Part shown: positions 10,578-20,850 of the stretch, piece after piece
How positions within the stretch are numbered: the first letter of the stretch is position 1
Layout: each line of letters opens with the position of its first letter
Source of the DNA: Salpingoeca rosetta
Lineage: Eukaryota > Opisthokonta > Choanoflagellata > Craspedida > Salpingoecidae
Assembly (NCBI RefSeq): GCF_000188695.1
Contig: NW_004754898.1
Location: 86,261 to 107,126 of the forward strand
DNA length: 20,866 bases
Direction: 5' to 3'
Notes under the pieces: model-generated
What the model saw: only the letters and a program-made list of their open reading frames with translations
Databases searched by the model: none
What the model was told of the DNA's origin: nothing
Program-made: the position numbers and the translations under genes

Positions 10578-11733
10578 GTCGGATCAAGCGTTGGAAGAGT
10601 CGACGTAGCACAAGGCGTGGACGCCGTCGATATGATGACCCGGAAGCAAGCAGCAGTGTGAGGGTGACAGGCGATCGCACGCATGGAGGAGATGCCGCTA
10701 ATGCGCTGGGCATGCGCACTGAGACTGACAGCAACCACAGCTCAGGTTCTTCCGGGGGAAGCGGTGAGCTGGACCACGTCACAGGGCACCAACGCCACTT
10801 TATCAACCGTGAAACACACCAGCCAGAGACGGTGCGCTTGCAGTGCGTCTGTGTCTGTGTGTGTGTGTGTGTGTCTGTAGTGATGTGTGTCTGTGTCTGT
10901 GTCTGTGTCTGTGTCTGTCTGTCTGTCTGTCCGTCTGTGCTGCTTGGCGACGGCATACTCTTTGTGGCACAGAACAAGTTACCCTCCCGCAACGTCAACA
11001 CAGTCTCTTGCCCCTTTTGCTTCGTTTGCTCGCCATATGCAGCACTCACACCTGACTCACAAACTCAACTCCAACGACAACAACCCATCACATCCAACAG
11101 CTTGAGAGCATCATCAAGAGTGCAAATGCACGCGCCTCCATGGCGACCCTCAGTTACACAAGTACGGTACATGCTGTGTGACCCAGCAAGGCTGGGGGAA
11201 CGATTGCTGCGCTTAGCAATCACTGCCATCTCTTGCGAGAGAGACCAACCTACCCACAAACACACGTGTGCATGCTCGCACTCGCGCAAGCACACTATCA
11301 CACGCACGCACACACCCACACACGCATGCACGCACTCGCGCAAGCACACTATCTCACGCACACACACACACGTGCATGCTCACATTTGTGCGAGCATACT
11401 CTCACGCGTGCAACACAACGCACACCGACGTGGTGCAGGTTCCAAATCGTCCATCTATGATGAGCTGGACAGCATCGCCGCGCAAACACCATCGCCAAAG
11501 CTGTTGCTTGCAGGCACCGCGTCGTCTGCAGACCACCAACAGCACGCAGTTAACGACGCCGATGCACCCGTGCGCGTGCGCCCCAATGAGAGCTTCTCCT
11601 GCCTCTACTCCCCAGCATCAAAGAGTACGATAGACTACCTGTGTGCACACCTGCATTGCTTGCAGCCTTGTCATTCGCCTTCGCGTGCTCGCTTTGAATG
11701 AACAGCACACGTATGGACCTTGACGTTCGCTGA

Positions 11734-11793
<60 letters not shown>

Positions 11794-13533
11794 GCACAAC
11801 TGTTGACCCTTATTCCTCCCTCCCCCTTCCTTCCTGCCTTCCTCACCCGTCAGATGGATCACCGCGCATGAACCCGCCGTCGACCTCGATTGCGCTCGAA
11901 TCGCACGTGGAGGAGAAATTTGACCATCGTGCAGACTCATCCCCATTCACAGGCACGATGGACGCATGCAACGCAGACATGATCATCGCACATGGCTGCA
12001 CACCCGCGCATGCCACGCATCACGACAACCGCACACGTGACATCGCTCATGTGACCGTGCAAGGTGGTGACAACACGGCTGCTGCACCCATCATCAGCAA
12101 AGCGAGGAGCGACAGGGCACCGCCGCTGTCCACACCATGGCGGCTCAGCCCCATTGTGGAGTGCAGCGAGGCGCCCAGCACGGGCCGCACAAGCCGCGCA
12201 ACTCCAACACTCGACCTGTCAGCCACGCCCAGCACAGAGGCGATGACCATGCATGCGACAACCAAACTCCATCACCAACTGCAACAAGGAAGCTCGCAAC
12301 TCGCACACCACCAGCACCAGACGCAGGTGAGGTCTGATGAGCCGAGTGATGGGCAGTACCAGAACACAGACAACAACATCAGCTTTGAAGACGACGATGA
12401 TGATGACTGTGCTGGTGCTGGCGATGAACAGGAGGATGCTGACGCTGCAACAACAGACCAACAACAGCACAGAAAGCGCAGCAGCGTGATGGCGCGCATC
12501 AAAGAGATGGAAGAGATGGAAGACGCTTGGCAGGAGCTGTTCCGGAAGACTTTCGGCCGGGACCTGAGCGCCGACAACGATGATGGCTGTAGCGATGACA
12601 GCTGTGGACGTCGTGACAGTGCCGGGCACGAAGAGATGACAGCTGGCGGCACGCTTGACGATAGTGCATGGAACGCAACTGCAGCATCAGCAACATCACC
12701 GCCGCAATCGCCGCTCACCTCTCTTCCACCATCGCCCGCCGGGGCGAGGCAGCTGCTCACGGAGACATTCTCATTCTCCGGCGAACCCCAACGTACGTGA
12801 TTGAACTTGTACTGTATGGTTTTGTGTAGGTGTGGGTGGGTGCGGGTGTGTAGGTGTGGGTGGGTGCGGGTGTGCGTGTGTGGGGTTGTGGGGGTGCGTG
12901 TGTGGGTGTGGGTGTGGGCACTCTCCAATGATCTCATTCGATTCGTGCTCACCTCCGGCCTGTTCACATTATGCTCTCTCTCTCTCTCAGCGCGCTCGCG
13001 CAATAAGAGTTTTCTCGACGCCCTTGAAAGCAAGGACAGCGCGATCATTGATGGTGGTGATGGCAGCGATGACACAATGCAGCATCTCTCAACACTCATG
13101 GAGGAGGACACAGAGGATGAGGAGGAGAAGGAGGAGGAGGAGGATGACGTCTTCGAAGAAGGTGGGCGTTGGTGTGTAGTTGTGCTTCTGCGTGGATGTT
13201 GGGTTGGATGTCTGTTCGTTTGGGTGCTTGTCTTGTGCGTACATGTCTCTGTGCACGCTGCTTTTGCGCTTCAACCTGCAGACGATTTGGTGCCCCAGCT
13301 CAAACACGTGCTTATTATACCCCTCACACGCCTCGCGCCATCCTCTCCACACCGCATCATGCAGACACGGTGTTTGCAACTGGGCAGTGCTCCCTCAATG
13401 ACAGCCTGCGCACGTTCGCGTCACCGCAGCGGCGCACGCGTGCGCGCAGCTTTCTCCAGGCAACACGAGAGCTGGGGCTTGGCGGCGGTACGAGCATATA
13501 CTTGCACGCTGTACTTGGAGACTGCCTGTATGC

Positions 13534-13573
<40 letters not shown>

Positions 13574-15054
13574 GCCTGCCTGTACCCGTCTGTCATTTGC
13601 TTGTTTTCGTCCCAACCCCGGAATTCCGTTCTCGCTGATAGTTGGAATACAACCATCACCAACCACCCCAACTCACACACACACACATTCACACATAAAC
13701 ACATACACACACACACCCCCACACCCCCACAACCTGTCTCCAGATGATGACCTCCCAAATGCAAGCGATGATACTGCCCCCACAGCAGACAAACTTCAGC
13801 AGGAACCAGCGGCAAGCAACAACGTCTCACCTCAAGTATACACGTCGGCACAGGAGAACACGCAAGTGCCCGCCAGCCCACCAACTAGCCCTTCCAATAA
13901 CATGAAAGGCGGCGCGGCACGCATGTGCACGCCCGCGGCCCTCGCTCGTGTCCGACGTGACAGTGGCGTCAAGTCGAAAGGGAAGGTGGTGCCTGCAAGC
14001 AACAACATCGCATCTGATGAGTTGGCAGAAGAGGTTGTTTTCTGCTGCGATGAGGACGAAGACGACGATGACATGCGTCCAAGCAGTGCACCTGCGTGGG
14101 GCAGGCGTGTTGGTCATTTTTTCGCTCACGATGATGATAGCGACGAAGAGGACGATGTAGACAGAGGCGAGGGCATGGACAACAACAACAACAGCAACAA
14201 CAACAACAGCAATAGCAACAGTGTCTGCACTAGTGATGGCGCTGGGCATTACAACCATGGCCGTGGTGCAAACAGCCAGAGAATGCATGACGACAGCGAT
14301 GACACCAGCACCAACGGTCGCAGCAGCGGCAATACCACGAAGGACCACACCTCTTCATTGGCGGGTGATGCGAACAGCATGGATGGTGACGCGAACATGC
14401 AAAGTATGAAGACAAGGGGACGAACAGGCCGACGGTACTGGGGCACGCTCACTCGGCAGCGGCGACGACATCCGTTGCGAAGGTCTGTCAGCAACTCGGA
14501 TGTGCGCGTGCCTGCAGGCAAGCGCAAGGACAGCAACACGACGTGTGACAACAACAACACCGGCAGCAACAACGACCGTGCCTCGAACCCAAACACGAGC
14601 AGCACAAGCACGCCGAAGCAACGAACGAGGCGCACGCCGCGCTGGGCACGAAACCGTTTCCACGCCGCTGCTGTGCGGGCGCGTGGGTGTGGCGGGGTAT
14701 CGTGGCAAAAGTTCAACTCCGATCTGAACAACAGCATCTCAAAGTTTGAGGCCGCCCTGGGCAAGCTCAAGTCAGTTGGTTGGCATGTTGTTCTTGTACT
14801 GCTCTTGTTGGCTGAATCGTGTGGTGGCTGGAGTGGTGTTGTGATGATGGTGGCGGTTGTGGCAGGGAGAAGAGGCGGGTACGTGTGGGTGGGTTAATGT
14901 TGAAGTTGTATCTCGACCTGATTTTGCTCTAACACTGTGCCGCTCTCTTGACACGCTTGGTTGTGGTTGTGTTCTCACTTGGTCTGTCGCTCACGATGCA
15001 GGTCTAACCGTCAGTCGATGAGCAAGCGAAAGTCACGCAGCGCCGAACAACAGC

Positions 15055-15097
<43 letters not shown>

Positions 15098-16354
15098 GCA
15101 ACAACAGCAACAACAGGTGCCACAACAGCAACAACAGGTGCCACAACAGCAGCAGCAGCAGCAGCGTGGCGACGTGGCAATGCCAAAGTATGTCGAATTG
15201 TCGTGTCGTGGGTCCCTGTCATTGTTTAGGTCTTCACCTGCCTCGTCGTTTACCTCCTCATCATTCACATCGCATGCTCACGCCACCACATCACACAATC
15301 ACGCTGCAACTATAACGCCGCCCCTTGATCTCTTTGCCACCTGCCATCACGCCCAGCCTCCCCATTGTCCGATCAAGTCGACCCACGTCCCCGTGTGCCG
15401 TGTACGCTCCTCGCGTCTCCGTGGACAGTGTTGCTGTATCTGCTTGCTCGTCCCGCTGCAGCAGTGCACGCAGTAGCTTCAGACGTCGCTCTCTCCGTCG
15501 TGGAAACGACAGCGACCCCGTGCCTGCAAGCAACGGCAATGGCGTCCATCATCCAACACCATATGATGCAAAGCAATCAAACAGCAACTTCACACAACAA
15601 CAACAGCAGCAGCAACAACAACAACAGCAGCAGCGTGTCGGTATGTCTGGGCCTACGTACACGCGTGCGCATGCGCGAGAGTCTGTGGGCAATGCGTCCA
15701 CTTGCAGCCGCGATTCGATTGTATTCTCATTTGACGACGATGCTGTGGATCATGCCATTCGTGCTGCCCATCGTGAGTCGGAGCCATCCAACACCACAAC
15801 AGCCCACGCCAACACAACTGCTGCGCATCATGCTGATCACAAACACCAGCAGCTGCGACGAAAGACTGAAGGCAGCAACCGAGCCAGCGTCGTCCATCAC
15901 CACCAACATGAACATCAGCATCACCACCAGCATCAACACCAGCATCGCCAACAGCACAATCAACACAACGAACAGCCCCAGCACCAGCACCAACCCCACA
16001 CGCCACCAGCCACGAGTCGGGGTCTTGTTCGCACCTCCAGCAGTCGGCGGTCACGCCCTCGTCGCAGCTCCCCGCTCGCCGTCTCTGCAATGAGGGGAGC
16101 ACGCATGATGGATGCGGGCGCGACGGGCAACGACACAGTGATGTGGTCGTCGTCACCAGTGCAACATCAGGGTGGATATGGCAGCGGTGGTGGTGGTCGG
16201 TTGTCTGTGAGCGCAGCGTTCGGCGTCAATAGCCCGCGTGCATATGGACAGAGCAGTAGCAACAACAGCCCACATCCAGCGAGCCATTCACCAGCAATCA
16301 CACCCCAGCACGACCCCCAACAAGTGCAACTGCGCCAATCCCCAGGTAGGAGGG

Positions 16355-16406
<52 letters not shown>

Positions 16407-19180
16407 GGTGGGAAATGAGTTTTGCCGTGGAAATGTGTTCTTGTGTGCATACCTGCTCGTGATTCGATCCACTCATAGAATGCTCTGATCTGTGATTGAA
16501 CCAGGCGCAACGAGTCCGCGAATGCAGCGTGATGCGCGCATTTCGTGTCCAGGTGCGTCTGATCGTTGTTGTGACACTTCGAGGGTCCATACAGGATGCA
16601 TCACCTTGTACACGGCTTAACTCATACACGCTCACTCATACACGCACTCATACACGCACTCATACACGCACTCACAATCACGCACTCACACTCACATGCT
16701 TGCGCGTGCCCCCTGTCCATGGCTCCTCCAATGCAGGTGTGGATGAGGACGTGGTGTTCTCCCCTGGCGGTGACTCGGCCTGGCTCTCTCGCCTCTCCGG
16801 GTTTTCAGACGACGGCAACAGCCCCATCCGTCGACAGAGCGCCAGCCCAAGACCAAGCCAGGACGCAAGCGTGCAAGGTTTGTGTGTGCGTGGTGCATCT
16901 GCCTGCATGTTTTTATGTCTGTCCGTCTGTACACGTACACGCGTGTATACATGTGTCTCTGCGCGTGTATGTGCCTTGCACTCTACTTGCCTGCCCATGT
17001 GTTTGCACCGCCACGATACTCTCCATCGCACAAACATTTGAATGCGGCTTTGTGCACTCAGCTCATCCGCCTTGTCTGACTCGCCACCTTTTTAGTGCAA
17101 CTGCCGGATGACGACGGTCCGTCTCCTTTCAAGCGGAGCACATGCAACACATGTGAGTATGCGTTCTGCCGTTTCAGGACTCGAACGAAACACGCCATTT
17201 TCGTGCTTGCAAGCAAGAAACCCAACAATCATGGGCAATTTACGCATTACCACCCCCATCGTCCACCATGCACAAGTCTTTCACGCTCATGTTTCGCCTC
17301 GCTCTTCCCTTTCTTCTCCTTCCATCCCTTCTAACCCTCCCAACACCTCCTGTTCCTGTTCTGTCCTTCAACATATGCACAGCGTCATCTGTGGGCCAGC
17401 GCCGTAGTTTCCGTGACCATCGACCGCCACCCTTGAAGTGGAGCGAAGAGTCGCAGGGTACCAGTGCACATGGCGTGCAGGGCAAAGGCAAGCGCAAGCA
17501 AGAGACACAGCCCGCTGCTTCCGTTGCAACGAGTGCACATAGACATGTTGCTGCGCCCACGTCCACGCCGTGCTCTTCTGGAGCCCCCAGCTCGCGTGCC
17601 AGCCAGTCATCCAGCATCTACCATCAAATCACGTGAGTCCTGCTGTATGTATGTATGTATGTGTGTGTGGGGGGGGGGTCCTTTTTTCGACGTTTAGGGC
17701 TGTTCTTGAGCCGCTCTCTCGCATCGCATCACTAACTTGCTTTCTCCATTTCTCATCTCATCGTTGGCAAATATGTGCTTGTCCTCTTGTTCTCTTGTAC
17801 TCGTGAAGGGAGGACCAAGCCGAGGACTTGTGCACCACTGCGTCGTTTTGCTGAAGAGAGAATCCTGTCTTGTTCTTCGTGTGCACCGTTCGTGCACCGT
17901 GCACCAGCCATACCGCCATGCAGATGCTTGCAAGCAACCAAGCAACCGTGCGAGTGAGGATTGCTTTGCACCACAACTCGTTGAGGTTGAGTCGTTGCCT
18001 TCCTTCAGTCCTTTCCCCCTTGCCGTTACTCGCCTTTTTCTAGGACAATGTCCTATAATAAGTCATTCGCAACAACGAACGGAATGGAGCAGAGGGAGGA
18101 CAAGACAACAACAACAGCTGCTGATGGTGGTGGTGGTGATGTGTGGGGCGATGACGAGCGCACACGCGGGCTGGAGGGCGCAGCAGTGAAGCGTGGAGAA
18201 GGCAACCACACGCAGGAGAAGGCAAAGCAGAGAAAGGAAGACGATGGCCCGCGTGCTGTGAAAGTGGCGATGGACGTGCCGCTGCCAGGACGCGGGCAGT
18301 GCGACGTGAACATCTTCCTTGATCGAGTTGACGCTGACAACAACAGCGGTGACGCGAGTGACGACGAGCGTGAAGATGACAATGATCATCACGATAATGA
18401 AGCTGGTAGTGCCGGTCAACAGAAGGAACAACAAGGAAAGCCTGTACACGCCAGCGCAGATGATCATCACAGGGAAAGCTTGCAGCAAACAGATCGGCCC
18501 TACATCCGCGTGTGGTCCACGTTTGATTCGGGGAACCTGCAGGCGGTGCAGGCTGTGGAAGTGCCTACCCGCGACAACGACATGACCTGTAAGTGCCTGC
18601 AGTTCTCGGCATTTGGTCGTTTCGTCCCTCAAGGCTCCTAGGTCACCTTGCGGACGATCCTTTTCCCTGTGCCTCGCTCTGCTTGCTTTCTTTGGCTGTG
18701 GTGTGACTGGCCTGATCCTCCGCTCACCCGCGTTGCTGCTGCTGTTTGTGTGTGTTTGTGCAGTGCACTTGGAAGCTGAAGTCAGCCCCGACATCCTTGC
18801 ACGGGCCAGCCAGCGCGAGCTGAAGACATGGTGCGTGCGTCAGGCGGGGCCTGTGTGGTATACTTTGACGGCGTAGCACTACGCAGCTGTGGTGTGGAAA
18901 AGGTTGGGAAGTGGGAAGGAAGGTTGAGGCCTGTTGGAGCATGGATGGCTCGCGTCTATCAAACCTTACGTCTGTGCACTGCCACGCCTCAACCGCCACG
19001 TTTCAACCGCTGTCGGCAGGTTCTACTTCAAAGTGACGCGGCTGGACCCCTCCCGTGTGCACACCCTGCGTGTGACGCTAACCAACATGACAAAACAACT
19101 CCGCCTGTATAACCAGGGCCTGACGCCCATTGTCTACCGGCAACACAAGGGCCAACAATCGGGGCGGTGTGTGCGAATGC

Positions 19181-19216
<36 letters not shown>

Positions 19217-20785
19217 TGTGTGTCTGTGTGTCTGTGTGTGTGTGTGTCTGTGTGTGTGTCTGTGTGTGTGTGTGTGTGTGTCTGTGTGTCTGTGTGTGTC
19301 TGTGTGTGTCTGTGTGTCTGTGTGTCTGTGTGTCTGTGTGTCTGTGTGTCTGTGCAGAGACTTTGCTATCTATCTCTGCCCAATGCTGTGCTGGTGGTTC
19401 ACTCATCATCCCGCATCGCGCCTCTCGCCACTTACATACCACACCACGCGCACCACGTGCGTGTCCGCACACCATCGCATGGGTGCAGATGGGGCCGCTA
19501 CTGCAGCAGCGTGGATGCAGAGCTGGATGACGACGGCGACTTCTTGCTCTCGTTCACATATGTTGTCGACGACACGCACACACGCGACAGCATCGTTGGC
19601 TTTGCCTTCTGCTATCCATTCTCCTACACCGAATGCGAACACATGCTCGCCTCCTATGACAAGCGCTTCAACCACGAGGTCGGGACGCTTCTGTGTGTGT
19701 GTTTGTGTGTGTGTGTGTGCATGTGTGTGTGCATGTGTGTTTGTATAGATGTGTGTGTGTGCATGTGTGTGTGCTTGTGTGTTTGGAAGGATGTGTGTTC
19801 GTCGTGTGAGTCTTTGCGCGCATTTGTGCGGCTGCCAACGTGTTTGGCGACCTTGTCCGTGCGTGTTTGACCATCACCATGCATCCCTTTCCTTGAACCA
19901 ACTCGCCGCCTGCATCATTCCGTCTCGCAACACTCCTCCTCCCCTCCCCCTCTTCACATGTGCAGGCGAGCGCTGCTGACGCCGGCGTTTACTTCCACCG
20001 TGAAGTCGTGTGCAAATCGCGCGATGGACGCAGCGTCCACCTTGTCACCATCACCGCCAACGATGACGGCCTATCTGTGGACCAGCGTGAACCTCGCATT
20101 CCTCCGCTCTTCCCCGATCGAAACACGAAGCGACCGCGGGTGGCCCCAGACAGGCCGGTGGGCATGGTTGTCTGTGTCTGTCTGTCTGTGCGTGTGTGTC
20201 TGTATATATGTAGTGGAACACCTTACGCGTTCGTGCAGGTGTGTATGTACGTGTGTATGAGTGTGCACGTATTGCTTCTCGCTTGGGCATGAAGATCATC
20301 ACAATTCAACACCCAACCACCCCCCCCCCCCTTTCCACCATCACCACCGCTGCCAGGTATTCTTCGTGAGCGCGCGTGTGCATCCCGGGGAGACGCCGGC
20401 CTCGCACGTGTGCAATGGCATCATCGACTTTGTCCTCAACACAGAGGTAAGCACGTGATTGTGATTGCGGGCGGTGGTACAGCTTTTTGGGCCCGTGGCT
20501 GCGTGTGTGCATGTGTCTGTGTGTATGTGTGTGTGTGTGTGTCTATGTGTCTGTCTGTCGTGCTTCATCGTGTTCAAAGGCGCACCATGCGTTGTGCATC
20601 ACGCACACATGCACACATGTGCACACCTACACACACACATGTGCACACATGCCCGTACATGTCTCCTCTGTTATACTCGCCACTGTACAGGACGCGCGTG
20701 CGTGTGCGCTTCGCTCGATGTTCGTCTTCAAAATCATTCCGATGCTCAACCCGGACGGTGCGTGGCGTGGCGAGCGATGCTTGAT
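10571..20785 (+). CDS. AGBL5: Cytosolic carboxypeptidase 5-like tubulin deglutamylase with giant disordered N-terminus (3' partial)
   Basis: M14 zinc metallocarboxypeptidase; CCP5 removes branch-point glutamates from polyglutamylated tubulin, often on axonemes. Proposed exons: 10571-10831, 11101-11161, 11439-11624, 11854-12792, 12991-13161, 13299-13487, 13744-14770, 15002-15187, 15357-16345, 16505-16552, 16737-16877, 17096-17152, 17383-17632, 18044-18588, 18764-18830, 19020-19166, 19489-19678, 19966-20157, 20357-20446, 20691 to about 20785. All junctions are GT/AG and phase-compatible with no stop, giving about 1940 residues to the window end. The CCP5 part starts at FDSGNL (18522) and includes WFYF, FAFCYPFSY, the zinc motif HPGE and NPDG. 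The second zinc His and the catalytic Glu lie beyond the window. The last exon may end at 20757 or 20785; the RG spacing after NPDG favours 20785. Exon 3 could end at 11642. A separate gene starting at ATG 18048 is the main alternative. Confidence 0.7.
10832..11100 (+). repeat. CCP5 intron 1 with GT/GTCT tract
   Basis: Donor GTGCGC and acceptor CCAACAG, phase 0. GT repeats grade into GTGTCT hexamers and GTCT tetramers at about 10848-10932. A second plausible donor (GTGCGT at 10843) breaks the frame with the chosen acceptor. Confidence 0.5.
11162..11438 (+). repeat. CCP5 intron 2 with direct and inverted repeats
   Basis: Donor GTACGG, acceptor GGTGCAG, phase 1. CGCACTCGCGCAAGCACACT occurs directly repeated (starts about 11278 and 11331). 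ATGCTCGCAC (11272-11281) recurs inverted as GTGCGAGCAT (11388-11397), and a local hairpin of ATGCTCACA with TGTGCGAGCAT lies at about 11376-11397. The rest is CA-rich. Confidence 0.5.
11625..11853 (+). repeat. CCP5 intron 3 with pure (CA)n tract
   Basis: A nearly uninterrupted (CA)n run lies at about 11734-11791, followed by a T/C-rich tract and the acceptor CCGTCAG. The donor is GTACGA at 11625 or GTGCAC at 11643; both are phase 1, so it is undecided. Confidence 0.5.
12793..12990 (+). repeat. CCP5 intron 4 with GGGTGC/GTGTGGGT repeats
   Basis: Donor GTACGT. G-rich repeats of the form GTGGGTGCGGGTGT occupy about 12828-12920, on the donor side. The acceptor is preceded by a textbook (TC)n polypyrimidine run. 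Phase 1. Confidence 0.65.
13488..13743 (+). repeat. CCP5 intron with (GTCT)n then (CA)n
   Basis: Donor GTACGA, acceptor TCTCCAG, phase 1. A clean (GTCT)n/(TGCC) tetramer tract spans about 13533-13580, and CA repeats at about 13675-13725 lie just upstream of the acceptor. Confidence 0.65.
15048..15164 (+). repeat. Coding polyglutamine tract (23Q-VP-5Q-VP-7Q)
   Basis: CAA/CAG codons encode 23 Gln (15048-15116), Val-Pro, 5 Gln, Val-Pro and 7 Gln. CAA dominates the first run and CAG the last. The VP-linked segments look like a tandem duplication of a 21-base unit. It lies in the CCP5 exon 15002-15187. Confidence 0.75.
15595..15633 (+). repeat. Second coding polyglutamine tract (13 Gln)
   Basis: Mixed CAA and CAG codons, in frame within the exon 15357-16345. 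It follows Asn/Ser/Phe/Thr residues and precedes RVGMSGPTY. Codon mixing argues for an older, more stable tract than a pure repeat. Confidence 0.7.
16346..16504 (+). repeat. CCP5 intron with (GT)n near the donor
   Basis: Donor GTAGGA, acceptor GAACCAG, phase 1. A pure (GT)n run spans about 16359-16403, 12 bases past the donor. Confidence 0.7.
16553..16736 (+). repeat. CCP5 intron with 12-bp minisatellite near the acceptor
   Basis: Four copies of ACTCATACACGC (16620-16631 and 16634-16669) are followed by degenerate ACTCAC units to about 16697, on the acceptor side. Donor GTGCGT, acceptor ATGCAG, phase 1. Confidence 0.7.
17633..18043 (+). other. Longest well-supported CCP5 intron; could hide an internal promoter
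   Basis: Donor GTGAGT, acceptor CTTTTTCTAG, phase 2. GTAT units, a short GT run and ten consecutive G (17669-17678) sit near the donor. No other repeat is seen. The downstream exon starts four bases before an ATG (18048), so this interval could instead be the 5' region of a shorter CCP5 transcript. Confidence 0.5.
19167..19488 (+). repeat. CCP5 intron with long GT/TGTGTCTG tract at the donor
   Basis: Donor GTGTGT, acceptor GGTGCAG, phase 2. About 175 bases (19181-19354) of GT and octamer GTGTGTCT repeats follow the donor, the same octamer as in importin intron 4. A CAG at 19355-19357 is not the acceptor: it would read the WGRYC segment in the wrong frame. Confidence 0.8.
19679..19965 (+). 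repeat. CCP5 intron with GT/GCATGT repeats at the donor
   Basis: Donor GTCGGG, acceptor ATGTGCAG after a C-rich tract, phase 0. GT repeats with GCAT interruptions run from about 19690 to 19785. Confidence 0.7.
20158..20356 (+). repeat. CCP5 intron between the LFPD block and the zinc-motif exon
   Basis: Donor GTGGGC, acceptor GCTGCCAG, phase 0. GT/GTCT repeats near the donor (about 20168-20212) and a run of C near 20321-20332 upstream of the acceptor. Confidence 0.7.
20447..20690 (+). repeat. CCP5 intron with GT tract near donor and CA tract near acceptor
   Basis: Donor GTAAGC, acceptor CTGTACAG, phase 0. GT repeats at about 20502-20555 and CA repeats with GTGCACACATG units at about 20600-20652. 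The two are complementary and could pair within the transcript. Confidence 0.75.
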
Positions 20786-20798
20786 GTGACGCGCGCGC

Positions 20799-20850
<52 letters not shown>

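Larger units (their letters stand above)
10571..18521 (+). other. Disordered N-terminal extension exons of the CCP5 gene
   Basis: Thirteen and a half exons encode about 1660 residues with no domain I recognise. Visible features: a very basic start (RIKRWKSRRSTRRGRRR); SSIYDELDSIAA; acidic runs near 12388-12447, 13093-13160 and 14043-14160; a short charged helix KEMEEMEDAWQELFRKTFG (about 12500-12560); an Asn/Ser run (14179-14220); basic Ser-rich patches (about 14410-14530); a WQKFNSDLNNSISKFEAAL helix (about 14702-14758); polyQ; and a His/Gln-rich block (about 15895-16000). Composition suggests a scaffold or microtubule-binding tail, but that is a guess. Continuity rests on phase and splice signals only. 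The junction into the CCP5 exon (17632/18044) joins cleanly as an ACG codon. Confidence 0.5.
18522..20785 (+). other. AGBL5: CCP5 core: N-terminal beta-sandwich domain and start of the M14 catalytic domain
   Basis: Joined exons read FDSGNL, then KT-WFYFKV across the 18830/19020 junction, KQLRLYNQGLTPIV, RWGRYC across 19166/19489, FLLSF, and VGFAFCYPFSYTECE. The catalytic part follows: YFHREVVCKSRDG, LVTIT, REPRIPPLFPD, FFVSARVHPGETPAS, then FVFKIIPMLNPDG. This order and spacing match human AGBL5 as I recall it better than AGBL1-4, chiefly FAFCYPFSY, REPR...LFPD and FVFKxIPMLNPDG. Ending the 19966 exon at 20157 rather than 20139 makes the LFPD-to-FFV spacing equal to the human one, so I chose it. 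His and Glu of HPGE are intact zinc ligands. Confidence 0.92.

Noticed and set aside
13282..13487. Exon starting at 13282 (frame beginning DDLVPQLKHV)
   Set aside because: The upstream phase fits but it leaves phase 0 at 13487, which clashes with the next exon (13744). The acceptor at 13299 keeps phase 1 on both sides.
16496..17041. Single continuous ORF across 16496-17041 as one exon
   Set aside because: It runs through a minisatellite and GT-rich DNA. The two conserved-looking pieces are bounded by good splice sites and join in phase without it.
19358..19488. Coding exon directly after the GT tract at 19358
   Set aside because: Open, but it reads the conserved RWGRYC segment in the wrong frame. 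Acceptor 19488/19489 restores it.
20131..20157. Exon end at 20139 rather than 20157
   Set aside because: Both are phase 0 with GT donors. Only 20157 gives the same residue count between LFPD and the FFV strand as in human AGBL5.
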